From contig CM070506.1 in NCBI GenBank assembly GCA_036346375.1, forward strand, positions 558,001-622,000: a stretch of DNA of 64,000 nt. Reading direction: 5' to 3'. The notes below the pieces were generated by a model that was not told the DNA's origin, made no database searches, and was given only the letters and a program-made list of their open reading frames with translations. Shown here in pieces: positions 1 through 11,133 of the stretch (position 1 is the stretch's first letter; each line of letters starts with the position of its first letter). Origin of the DNA: Guadua angustifolia (Eukaryota; Streptophyta; Magnoliopsida; Poales; Poaceae). A program made the translations under genes and the position numbers.

Positions 1-186
1 CGATCTAAGGTGTCGCATGACCGCCGCTTCGCGTGACCACTTCTCCTGTCGCGGCGCCTCTCGTCGTCCTCCGCTCGCCCCGTGCGGCCTCACGTCCGCA
101 GTATTGGGTCCGTCCACTGCATGGCACGGCGACCAGACTCCTCGTACTCACATCTATGGTCGGGGCAGGGCGGCGACCGCGCTCCC

Positions 187-1481
187 ATGGAGATGGCGTC
201 GTTGTTCCTCGGCTGCGACTATGGGCACTGGCTGATCGTCATGGACAAGCCCGGCAGCGAGGGCGCCACCCAGCAGCAGATGATCGACTGCTACATCCAG
301 ACCCTCGCCAAGGTCATAGGGAGGTAATTCATACGCATATAACTCAATCGAGTTATCCAACTCATGGCTGCTTCGCGGAACGAGACTAATTTTGGTTGTG
401 CGGTGGGTGCTGGTGTGTAGTGAGGAGGAGGCGAAGAAGAGGATCTACACCGTGTCTTGCAAGCGATATTTTGGGTTCGGTTGCGAGATTGATGAGGAGA
501 CCTCCAACAAGCTGGAAGGTACTCATCAAGGAATTGTTATTTATTTCCATATTATTGATGTACATTGTGATAGTTGGATATTAGCTTAGGTTTTAAATCT
601 CAGTTCATGTACAGAGTGTTCAGATTTTTTTTGTTGATTAACTTGATAATTCATGCTTTTGCTAATTGTGGGCCAAAATGTTTAAGGAATGCCAAGGATT
701 TCATACATGTTGAGAAAAAGACAAGTTGTTACAGGCTTAGATCCGTCCTATGTTAGTAGAGAGGCCAAATTGTGTCGAACTATCGTAATCTATGACCTTG
801 TTTCTAGACCTCATTTGACAATTGGGTTGTGGTTTGTTACTGTGACTTTTGCAGTTGTTGGTTTATATCAGAGACACGATGTGTTGATATCAGAGACATG
901 ATGCGTTGATATCTAGATTCAACAAATTATGCGGATACCAGAGACACGATGTGTTGATATCAGAGACATGATGCGTTGATATCTAGATTCAACAAATTAT
1001 GCGGATAAGTGCTGCTATAATCATTGGCATATACACGTTTGTTGAATATTCAGTAGCTAATCTAAAGAGATAATTTGCTGTTAGATGCTACTTTAGTGTT
1101 TTGTAACTATATGCATTTTTGCACATGTGCATCTGTTTAATGTCAGTAGTTGATCTGAAGAGTTCATTTGCTGTTGGATGTTGGTTTAGTGTTTTGTAAC
1201 GGTTGTTTGTGTTTGCAATATAACAGGCTTCTAGGCGTTCTTTTTATGCTTTCGGATTCGTATGTTGATGCTGAGAATAAGGACTATGGCTGTAAGCTTA
1301 TTACTTATTTATCGTACTGTTGTGTATTTCCTTATTTTGTGGAGTTCTAATAATTTTTTGTGAACTGTTGGTAGGCTATGATTATGATTCGCCTGGCAGT
1401 AGAACTGGATTTATGATATCTGATTCCAAGGAGCTCGAAGGTGTGGACCTGATTCCCGCTAAGGGCAGTGAAGAGAATTAA
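187..1481 (+). pseudogene. MORF/DAG-like organellar RNA editing factor, broken copy
   Basis: Exon-like blocks at 187-323, 421-518, 1227-1291 and 1375-1481 encode pieces of the MORF (RIP/DAG) family, which bind PPR proteins during C-to-U RNA editing in plastids and mitochondria. Visible family motifs are GCDYGHWLIVMDKPG, QQMIDCYIQTLAKV, EEEAKKRIYTVSC, YFGFGCEIDEETSNKLEG and GVLFMLSDSYVD. The first three introns have GT-AG ends. Exon 2 ends in phase 1, and joining it to the exon at 1227 gives a stop codon (TAG) as the third codon, which fits a one-base deletion where family members read LPGVLF. No clear transit peptide is in frame upstream of the Met at 187. The C-terminus (exon 4, ending at the TAA at 1479-1481) does not look like the usual MORF tail. 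Family knowledge: plastid MORF2/MORF9-type members are closest to the motifs seen. I infer a degenerate duplicate; an unusual splice form cannot be excluded. Confidence 0.72.
869..1007. repeat. 70 bp tandem duplication with internal half-repeats
   Basis: Two near-identical 70 bp units lie in the second intron of the MORF-like copy (CAGAGACACGATGTGTTGAT begins at 870 and again about 70 bp later). Each unit holds two variants of a roughly 21 bp motif, CAGAGACACGATGTGTTG and CAGAGACATGATGCGTTG, so the duplication has two levels. Confidence 0.9.
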
Positions 1482-2640
1482 TACACTTGGTATATTGTGG
1501 ACTTGTACACTTCTATTTACACTATAGATTTATATTTAGACATTAGTGCTGCTACAATATTGTTGTGAATAAACAAAAGACTAATGTTTCATTTTGTATA
1601 TATGCATTCATTTTTTAAATGTGAGAACTGGTAAATTTACATTTTTTGTTGATTGTGTGTAATGTATGTAACTTTGTTCTGAATAGTCAAGTACTAAGAC
1701 CTGCCATCACTCAAGAACCATGATCATACCAATAAGGATTAATTGCTGATGTTGACTACTGGATGATCTGCTTCCTCTAGCAACTAGAAAGTAACTTGTG
1801 GTACATTTGTTTTCAAAATAGTGTTGACAACTTGACATTTACCCTTATAGGCAAAATTTGCATCGAACTGTTGGTGGCTTTCTAGACATGCTGTAACAAG
1901 TTCAGGCAAGAAGCCCGCAACTGCCTGCGCCAGAACATGTTACTTAGTTTTTCCGGCTGCTTGTCACTTCTAATGAAATCCACCTCAAAAAAAAAAAAAA
2001 GAGAGAGAGAAAAAAACAGAGATCAATCCAGTTTTTATAACTAGAGCTGTAGGTCTCGAGGGATCGATGATTGGTGTCCAAGGATACTCTTCTAGCCTGT
2101 TGCGTGAAATTGTTGTAGTCTCAGTCAACTATTCATTTTACAACTTTTACTGTATGCTTACTCTCAAGAATTATAATGTGAGTTTTCATTCTGGCTGAAT
2201 TTCTTCGGGAGATTATTATTGTTTTTAGTGGTTCATTTTCTAAAGCAGCTAGCTGTTCTTTAGATATCCTACATGCAGCCTAGAAGTGGAAAGTTCTTTG
2301 TTTGTCAGCACATCCGTAATGAAAGTTGTTGGATCTTCCATCAGCTAGCTATTCTTTCATGTTGTTGTGCTTTAAGAAAGACATTGACACACTAAGCTTT
2401 GGATTAACCATTATTGATTATCATTGAAATAGAAACTGTACATGCTAATTTGTACTCAGAAGAATAGATCATGGTTAGAACGAGCTGAGATCGAACCATT
2501 GTGACACAGATTTTTATTTGTTTGTTTCATTCTTTGTATTGCACCTCCGTAAGATACCATATCTTTCCCATTCATACTGACCGGCAATTTTCCGTGGCTA
2601 AATCTAATCATTTGCCTATCACCAAAAATACTACCTCCCT
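1482..2640. other. Intergenic stretch, no gene seen
   Basis: Between the MORF-like copy and the RRP15 promoter region I see AT-rich sequence without convincing coding content. An A-run followed by GA repeats at about 1988-2017 may mark the tail of an old retroposed sequence. No terminal repeats were found around it. Confidence 0.5.
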
Positions 2641-2710
2641 TCGCTGGCCCTACCTCCGCCCAGGGGTGGAGCTGGGTCTCGGGCCAGTGGAGCCTGAGCC
2701 CGAGACTTGA

Positions 2711-2756
2711 CCCATATAAACGTATAAAAATACTGTTCACTTTGTATTTGGGCCCC
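2711..2756 (+). promoter_or_regulatory. Candidate core promoter of the RRP15-like gene
   Basis: Two TATA-like motifs (TATAAA at 2715-2720 and TATAAAAA at 2723-2730) are followed by TTGGGCCCC near 2748-2756, which contains a GGGCCC/TGGGCC-type site II motif common in promoters of plant ribosome-biogenesis genes. GC-rich sequence fitting a 5' UTR follows to about 3249, where CTTG is followed by a GTGAGT splice donor. Position and composition support promoter use; the start site itself is inferred. Confidence 0.5.
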
Positions 2757-4349
2757 AGGCGCCAGCCGGCCCAGCTTGCGTTGCGCCTAGGTCATATTCT
2801 CACGCCGCCGCTCTCCAAAGGCTCAGGCCGCAGTGCTCCCGACACCGACCTCGGCCCCGCCCGCCGCCTGGTGCTTGGCTGCTCCACGCGCGCGTCCGCC
2901 TGCTCGGTCCTCCTGATCCCGCCCGATCCGGCGATCTGAGCTCGCGTCGCCGTCCCCGGCCTCGCTCCGTCGCCTGCTGCTCGTCTGCTCCGCGCCTCCA
3001 CGGCTCCGCCTGCTCGGCTGTTGCTCGCGGCTCGCCCGGCGCCCGCGTTCCGCAGTCCACAGATCCAGCCGAGTAGCCGACGGGCGACAGCGGCACGGTC
3101 GGCTGCCATTCGGCCCACTCCCGCCCCGACACCACCCGCCGGCCGCCGCCCCAGCCCCCGCGCCCGTAGCTCCGCCATCTCCTGTCTGGTCCTCGGAAGT
3201 CGGCGGTTCGGCGCTGTGCTGCTCACTGCTTAGTGCTCGCCTGCTCTTGGTGAGTTTATTTTCCCTCCGATGCCTTTCTTCCCAGATAGTTCACTACGCT
3301 CAGATACAATAGCAGATCCTTGGATTTGTTCAATTTTTGAGCCACTTATCATTATGTCATGTACCCGTTCAAAATCTTGTTGAGTCTACTCAACCTGTAA
3401 AAAGAAATGTATGTTAGAATGCTCATGGTGATCAGTAGCAGATGTAACATAAAATTATCAAACTTAAACGATACTTACCCTAGCATCTGAGTGAAGTGGA
3501 ACAATATCCGAGAAAAAATCGTGCAGAAATCTTCAAAAATATATTGGGAAAACAACAGATTTGTATTTTTGCAAATAGCTTTTACACGATAGCCTCTCTT
3601 TTGGGTCTAACTGGATCATGTGAAGCACCATGTCTCGGATACCAGCATCTTGTATCTGCAAGCATAAATTAATATCAACCCACTTTGTCTTGTGATAGAT
3701 GCAACAGTAGATATACAGAACGGGTGGTATATCTCAAAAGGAATGCAACAATCCTAATGTCAAAATATCAGCAAATAGCAGCAGAATCAGCGAGATATTG
3801 AGGAAATTAAAAGCATGTTTAGATGCAAACAAGTAAGCCAACAGCCTAGACCATGCATCTTTGACTACATATTTTCACAAATGAATCGCAAAGAAAAAAA
3901 AAAAGTATACCCGAGTCCCGTAACTTCATATTTATTGATTTAGGTCCAGTGGTCTACAAAATATGCAATTTTTTGTCCGACAGACCGACTACTAGAAGAT
4001 GAAAATACTTTTCAGGTATGCTGATGTAGACTGCCATTTTATTGGCATTTGGCAGTGCAAAATTTTAACTTAGGAAACTCACGGAAGACCCTTGAGATCC
4101 TCTGGTTGGTGAATTCTAAGATTTATATGAAAAAAAATTGAATACCAACTGTCCGTGATTAACTAAGTTAATGGGAAATCATGAACATGGAAACTTTATC
4201 ATCAGGTGAAGTTCTAGGAATGCAAATGATAGGTCATTAAATTCTGCAATGGATTTGGTTCATACAAATTCATCAAGCAAATATTCTACCATCCGTTTGA
4301 AATTCTCCATGGTTGCTTACTTGCTATTTGCTAATGGTACTTTTTTTAG
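2757..4349 (+). other. Non-coding first exon and 5' UTR intron of RRP15-like gene
   Basis: GC-rich sequence up to 3249 ends in a consensus donor (G|GTGAGT at 3250). The following AT-rich stretch ends in a polypyrimidine tract and AG at 4348-4349, 24 bases before the RRP15 start codon. This is the usual layout of a leader intron. Long open frames in the GC-rich part on both strands look compositional rather than coding. Confidence 0.55.
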
Positions 4350-4373
4350 GTAGGCGATCAAACTCCTCTGTCC

Positions 4374-7300
4374 ATGGCTGCCGCCCCGCAAGCTGTAACA
4401 GCTTCTCCATCTGCCGCCGCCACCCTGAACCCCAAGAAGCGCAAGAAGCCTCCCAAGGGAAGGAGGGGAAAGGGCAACCCCAGCGACAACAAGAAACTCA
4501 AGCTGTCCGATGAGACCGTCCGCCGCCTTCGCAAGCCCAGCAACAAGTTTCTCAAGCTCCTCCAGAAGCGTGCTCGCGACTACAACTCTGAAGAGGACAG
4601 CGACCAACACGGTGATGTTGGTGTATTGGAGGAGGCCTCCAGCTCTGGAGAAGAATCCGGTGGCGGGGTCACGAGGTTCGAGCAAGGCTGCAGGGCATTC
4701 AGGGTCGCCTTCTTGAAGATCATGGCCAAGAAGCTTCCCGACGACCCATTGGTTACTTCCCCATTTCTGAACTAAATTTTTCATGATTTGTTCATTTCTT
4801 TCTTGATGCATAGCACAAAAGGAGGACGGAAGGGGCTAACACAATGAGTTTTTCTTTCCGCCTTCTTATCAGGGTCCAATTCTGTCAGCGCACAAGAAAT
4901 TGGTCGCCGCCAAGCTGGCTGAGGAGGTGGAGGAGCACAAGCCCAAGGGAGAGGCCTGCAAGGAGAAGCGCATGGTACACTACGCCTCCTTCAATTGCTC
5001 GCTACTTTGCCACCCCTTAAAAGGTGTTTGCGTTTAAGACATTACCTCGTGTTTTGTGAAAAAATGTAGGCTGCGGAGAAGGGCCATGTCGTGCCCACAA
5101 AACATTTAGACAACAAAGAGAAGAAGCTCATCAAGGTTGCAACCCAAGGGGGTAATGTTCTGTTTTGCACTAGGCTGTTTTGCATATCTTAATTTCAAAG
5201 TTCACCAAAATAATTGTTCACTAATCGGATGCCTTTGCCTTCAATATGTTTTCATGAATTGTCCGGCTGCTGGTTATTCAGTTGTCAGGTTGTACAATGC
5301 GGTAAGCACACTTGGCTTATCTTAATCGCGAGACATACATGTAGCTTTGTACACTATAGTTCTTCATTCTATTGAGTTGCCATTGACTTTATCCTAGCGA
5401 AAGTTTATATTGTTTCCTTAATTGTTTTTGACATTCACCCAATATACAATATGATATGAAATTGTAGTTATTTTCTAGATCTTATGACAGCAAGCTTTCC
5501 ATGGTACCTCTCCATCTTTTTCTGATGAACGGCTCTTGTACATGCCTATTTAGTTTGATTCTGTTTATTCAACAAAGAAATTTGCTTGGCTCAAGGTGCA
5601 GTTAGGTCTATAAGTATCTACTAAATGACAGTGACAAATGTTGTATATACTTTTTGGATTTTCGCGTTGATTAGTTAACTGGTCTTGACATTTGTTCTCT
5701 TTCCAGGTGAGCAAGGCACAAAATCCTCGGAAAAGTTCGAACCCATCAAGAACTAAAGATGCCAAAGGTGTGCTTTATCTCCTTTTTTTTAAAAAAAATG
5801 CTACAGAGTTCTCCCTCTAATATTTTAATATTCTGTTAGTTATTTTGTTTAATTGTTTTAACGTTTTATTTATGTATGGCTAAACTCTGTATAATCATTT
5901 TTCTATTCTATATCTGTGAAAAGTGAAAACACAGTTGATTTGGGGCAACTCAAAATAATTTGTTGACCGGATGGTGGTTCTCACTATCCTTCCGTCAGGC
6001 ATTGAGGACAAAGAAATGGCTCCTTTGTTGCTTTCCAACTTCGCATTGAGGACAAAGAAATGGCTCCTTTGTTGCTTTCCAACTTCAAATAGACGTGACA
6101 TAGAGACTTTAGGGACTATGGGCAATGAGGGAGGAGCCGAGCCGTGTTAGATTTTTTTTCCTCTAATTGTCGCGATGAGGAAAAGTAACCAGCAAGTGGT
6201 GGTGTATGTTTTTTTAGGTGGGGTGGGGAGGGGATGTCGGGTTAGCTTATTTCTGTATTAATAAAAACTAAAAACAGGGCAGTAAGGCCAAATTTAGCTT
6301 TTACTGTAAGAGATGCTGGGTAGTCAACATTGTTATGTCCTGGACCTCCTGGTTTTGTTGCTCTAACCACCTAATGCTGAGAGGACCTGGTTTTGTTGCT
6401 CTAACCACCTAATGCTGAACTAAAAATGCCTGTTAGTGAGTGAATAGTTGCAAGTAATTCTTGTAAAAGAGGTATAGGATTTGGATTTCCTCTGGAATTG
6501 TGTTCTCTACTTTCTGCCTGCGCATTATATCCAACAGTGGAGCATCAGCATGCAAGCATGTCAAGACATTAACTCGCGATGTGGGTCTTCTTATTTCTAC
6601 AATCTTCTAAGAATAGTTTTAATCAATCTTAAAAGTGTTTCATATGGTTGCAAAAGAGTGACGTTTTGGGTGATTGCATTCAAGCATTCTGTCTCAAAAA
6701 TGATATGTTTATGGATATTTAGATTGGACACACGAAAATGATATTTGTAGATTTGTCTCAAAAAATACATTTATGATATTGTAACTTTATTAGGTTTCAT
6801 AAATAAATTACAATAAAAATTAGTGGTCAAAGTTGTGTTTTGGGGATTGTTTAGATGTCCAAAACGTCACTCTTTTTGTATCTGAAATTCCACTTTTACA
6901 TATCTCGATTACAATGTTCAAATTATGAAGTGGGTATAGATCTTTCTATAGTATTATTTTTAACATGTGACTAAACTGAAATTTGCTGGCCTGGACCCAC
7001 ATTTTAGCAAGCCTTTAGCTAATTAGGTGTAGTCTGGAGTTTCGAAATTCATGCTGGGTTGGTTAGAGTTGCAGTTGAGCAGGGTAGAACCCTGTCAACC
7101 GCAACAATGGATGAGTTATTTAATTAGCAAATGGTGGGAGAGGCGTAAGACTGCTAACAAGTTGAGAAGGTTTGAATTTGACAATATATTAATATACTTA
7201 GATGCTCAAGATGTTGGAACTTAAGCAGAACTGAAAATAGAGGGAACGCCACATGCTACAACCTTTTAATGCAGCACGGTACCATCATATTGAACTATGA

Positions 7301-9380
7301 TTGTGCATGTTGTGTTTATTTTATGCATTTGATTTTGCTGTAAACAACCGTTGTTATAGTAATATCCATATTTTTGAATAGTTTCCTGTTAATCCTAACA
7401 GCTTTGGGAAAAGAAAGAAAACAGACCTTCTTCACGGAACTGAAGAAATCATCGAACCAAGGACATAAGGGTCAGGCATCTTCCAACCTTTGTAAGGTAA
7501 TTAGTTAATAATTCTTTCTTTGCTAAAATTCACTCCCATCAATTTATGGGCTTCTGATGTTAAGTTTGAATGTTGTATATTCAATTCCAAGTTAGTGGAC
7601 CTCAGGTACATATCTGGTGCAAATTTTTGTTGGAAAATAGTGTGTAAATCACTCAGGGTAAATTTGACACAAATTCTATCCTGAACTTGGTTGTATAAAC
7701 CATGTGGCAGCAGATCATAACAAGTGACAGGAACAAGACAACACTCTGCATAGCCCAAACATATAAGCTGTTAGCTGGAGTGCTGGACAAAATCCCTATA
7801 GTGCAACTTGACAAGAAATATTCAATCGAAGTGCACACCACTGTCATTGACCATTGTGCACATGAATCTGAGCCAATAGTACTGCAGAGTTGAACACATT
7901 ATGCCGTCCCTTCTTTGTTGAAGTTTGCGATTTTGGCAACGATGATTTGCCATGAGCCATGAGGCACTAAGAGACTCAGATGTTGAATAGTAGGGTGTAC
8001 ACCTACCACAATCACAGGATGAATAAGTGATATAAACCGGAGTTATAAAAGCTGTACATTTAGCCAACTAAGCGGCTACTTCACTGGTTGGAGTAGTTAA
8101 TTAGCTAAAACTTCTGGTTTCCACATATTAATATTTTAACACATTCTTTAGTTGCATAATCAATACACTAGCAAATATTTTTTTTGTAAATTCCAGACAA
8201 TAAACTAAGAAATCTTTCTCATCGATGGCTATATAGACAATGCAAAAAAGAATTGCCTTTTTGCAGGAGTTGACTCATCTCTTTAGTTGGGCAGATGACC
8301 AGGCATTGACCATGCATGCTATATTGTTGGCCAAGTATGCAGAGGTCCTTGTTTGGTCCAAAAGTTGTACTTGAGGGAGTAGATTAGTCCTTTTTTTTTT
8401 AAGTTGTGGGACCAAGGTAGATCTTTTGGTAAATTTGGAGGGACCAAATAGGTCATTTACCCATCAATTTACTATAGTACAAGAATATTTTGTTCCAGCA
8501 CTAGCAAGTCATCTAAAAGCTCTCCTATCCAGTCTTCCTCTACTCATGCTAACAAGTAATTCTGTGCAAGAGATGTAGCTGTAGTTGTATTTACTGGATA
8601 CACTAAGAAACTGATCAAGTTGGTAGTAGACACATTCAGCTTTTCTGACACCAAAACTGTCTAATGTCATTGTTCTGTCGAATTTCTTGTGCCACGTATG
8701 AACTAAATTAGATGGCACGCTATTCTCTTGACCAGACCTTGACACCATTTGGCTGCCCTTGTGCTCCATATAGATTTGTCTCTTTTTTGGTGAGGAATAT
8801 AGATTTCTCCCATCTCTCCATTAGAAAAACAACATTCATGTGGACTTGGTTGAGTATGGCCCAAGAGACCATACTCTGCTGCTAGTGCACTAAGCGGTCA
8901 TCAAGTCGTTTTACTTGTGTATCTCTTGCAATCTAGTTAGGAATGTCCATTTGTTTCGTGGAATCACTGAGTGGTGACTGGTGGCTTATCGTTCACTAAT
9001 AAGTAATATGCTCTCAGAAAAATGCTGAATTTTGGAACATATTTTTATGCAGTTTTGCATATAACTGAAACTTAATACATGGATCTATGTGCAAGGAATT
9101 TCTCATAATTGATCTTCTTTTTAGCATATTGGCAAAGATGAAGATGAGCCAGGGTGGGCACCACTACGTGACACATACATGCTTGGTTCCAAATTGAAGG
9201 ACTGGGATAAAATAAAGGTAAAGCCTCCTGATTTAGCATTATTTATATCGGTGCAACACTGGTAATTTATATACATATTTTGCCTGTAGATCTAACTAAA
9301 TTTTGTTTACTGAGTAGGAATCTCATGTAGGAAATGAACAAAATGAGGCCCCTTTTGATGATCCTTCTGATGAGGAATAG
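4374..9380 (+). CDS. RRP15: RRP15-like ribosomal RNA processing protein
   Basis: Coding exons: 4374-4751, 4873-4974, 5070-5151, 5282-5301, 5707-5767, 7402-7496, 9125-9217 and 9318-9380 (894 nt, 297 residues). All introns are GT-AG and every phase joins. RRP15 family proteins are nucleolar factors needed for maturation of pre-60S particles and 25S/5.8S rRNA. The N-terminus has a basic, nuclear-signal-like tract (PKKRKKPPKGRRGKGNP), then an acidic/serine segment (SEEDSD, SSGEESG). The conserved core begins near FEQGCRAFRVAFLKIMAKK and runs through GPILSAHKKLVAAKLAEE, EKRMAAEKGHVVPTKHLD, KKLIKVATQGVVRLYNAV and SKAQNPRK. The tail has PGWAPLRDTYMLGSKLKDWD and an acidic end (DDPSDEE). The start is the first ATG after the leader intron. 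The gene converges on eIF3m, whose stop codon is about 1.75 kb downstream. It looks intact. Confidence 0.93.
5282..5301 (+). other. RRP15: 20-nt coding microexon of RRP15-like gene
   Basis: This exon completes one split codon and supplies six more (product VVRLYNA). It is bounded by TTCAG on the left and a GTAAGC donor on the right. It is needed to keep the conserved segment GVVRLYNAVSKAQ in frame between exons 5070-5151 and 5707-5767. Confidence 0.85.
5999..6086. repeat. 44 bp perfect tandem repeat in an RRP15 intron
   Basis: Two adjacent identical copies (5999-6042, 6043-6086), each starting GCATTGAGGACAAAGAAATG. A second local duplication, of about 36 bp period, follows at 6350-6416 (CCTGGTTTTGTTGCTCTAAC repeated). 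Both lie in the 1.6 kb intron between exons ending at 5767 and starting at 7402. Confidence 0.92.
6618..6912. mobile_element. MITE-like inverted-repeat element in RRP15 intron
   Basis: Terminal inverted repeats are visible: CAAAAGAGTGACGTTTTGG at 6651-6669 faces CCAAAACGTCACTCTTTTTG at 6859-6878. The similarity continues outward (TTAAAAGTG facing CACTTTTA). The internal part is AT-rich and non-coding. No clear target-site duplication was found, so the class is open. Confidence 0.65.
7497..9124. other. Large RRP15 intron, mostly unremarkable
   Basis: This intron has no exon with family similarity. Around 8340-8460 two segments, GGTCCTTGTTTGGTCCAAA and the roughly opposite GGAGGGACCAAATAGGTC, face each other around a T-run, suggesting an old MITE. 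Open frames here (for example 7702-7893 +, 8509-8769 -) match nothing I know. Confidence 0.4.
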
Positions 9381-11133
9381 GAGACTGAATCTATTGAGTT
9401 GAAGCTGCATTTGAGATTTTGTTTTTGTATTTTTTTTTTATTTTTGCACTCTGCAATGCTATGTTCTTGTTATTGACTCGTAAAGTGAGATGGATCAGAT
9501 TTGGGTATTCAATTAGATTGATCGAATCGTTATAATGCTTGTGGTGATCATCTGTAATAAAATACCAAAATCTTGCATCGATGCTTGTGATGAGGTAGAG
9601 ACCACCAAGATTGGCATGGGTAAACTCAGAACTCAGTTGTTTCTTGAAGATGGCTGCATCAGAAATGTGGTCATTGCAATATTGATGGTAGGTATCTAAA
9701 TCATACCTTAGCCACCCTGAGTAAATGATCTGCAACAGAGCATAACAGATTTCATAGCCAATGGAGTGACCGGAGTTTTATCTCACAAAGATGAAAAACC
9801 AAGTACAGATACTTGATATAGGATTGAATATGGAAAACTGTCCATTAAGCTAACAGTCATGAAAATTTTTAGATCTTGAACCGTGTTCGGTGTCTATAGT
9901 CTTATAGCCCTTTAGGCTGGCTTGGCAAAATTGTAATATTTCTTATTGCCTAGGGCAAGCTTGTAATCAGTGGGTTGTTTACTCTTTTAGAGTGCTTGAT
10001 ATAATCAGAGGGGTGTCCGACCTCCTGTCTTGAAAACAGGTTGCTGGATAACAACTTTCGTTAACAATTGAGTTAAAAAAAAGATTACTCTATATGAATG
10101 TAATCCTAGATTTAAAACGTCGTTTTAAATGTACTCCACATTTTCATGTTTTCTTTTCGTAATGTGTCTTTTAAGAGGAATTTGGCCACTGTCGTGATAA
10201 CTAAAACGGAGCAATTTTAGTTCGATGCAAACCTAATTTTAGCTCAAGGACTTTCCCTTTCCTTTTTCTTTTGTTGCATCTCTTTCAAAACATGGTACAA
10301 ATACAGAATCTAGCTAACTACTGTCATTTATACAAGAAATTACAGTTCTGAATTGCATCCGCCGCAAAATTGGCTTCACAAAGTAAACAGGTCAGGAGCA
10401 AAAAAGAGGCCCACAGCTTAGCCAAAAGCCAATATCACACTGCGATGCTGCAACAAAAGAATGAAGCCAATATCACACTGCGATGCCGCAACGAAAGAAT
10501 GTATGCAAATTTTATATCTTTTGCGTAGTTCGTAGTAACACATTGTTTTGGGAGTTTCAATAAAAAGTCCTTTTTTATCTGTAAATATTGAGATTTTCTT
10601 CTGGTGGTATGGTATTGTAAAGTTTATTATGACAGTGAGCCCAAGTCACGTCATTTCGGAGCATATGCATATGAGAGTAACTTACATTTGAGCTTAACAG
10701 CAACGAATCCATGTTTGTAAATTTCTGTAGAAACATCCTGAAGGCAGGTTTTCAGATTAACAAAATGTTAACAAGAACGTTGAGCTGCATCGTCCATATC
10801 GAAAATTTGTAAATTACCACAACAGTATCCGTGTCCATATGAAAGTAACGCACTAGATGTTCAAAATAATGGCATATTCGCAGAGCTAGCCTTAGGGAGG
10901 AAAATTACAATAGTAAACTGCCATCATGTTGGTACTTCTGTAACATCTGACTTCGAGCACGCTGTCTACAAAATTCATGCAACATGAGATTGCTTCGCAT
11001 GCAATTGTAACCCAGATATAACCAACATGGTCACGGGATCAAAGTAGTTAAACGTTACAAACTAGTCTTGTACGAAAAAGATTGCTCATCTAATCTCTGA
11101 AGCTATAATTTCAATCCAGGACATCCCATCCAA
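9381..11133. other. Intergenic region between convergent RRP15 and eIF3m
   Basis: This stretch holds the 3' UTRs of two genes that face each other. A 38 bp direct repeat lies at 10428-10465 and 10466-10503 (starting GCCAATATCACACTGCGATG). Near 9900-10080 a segment ending GAGTTAAAAAAAAGA could be the tail of a retroelement. No gene is seen. Confidence 0.5.

Noticed and set aside
2792..3233. Long GC-rich open frames on both strands
   Set aside because: They overlap each other on both strands, show no family motif, and lie where the non-coding first exon of the RRP15-like gene is expected.
7702..7893. Open frame in an RRP15 intron (LLAGVLDKIPIVQLDK)
   Set aside because: No family match, and RRP15 is complete without it.
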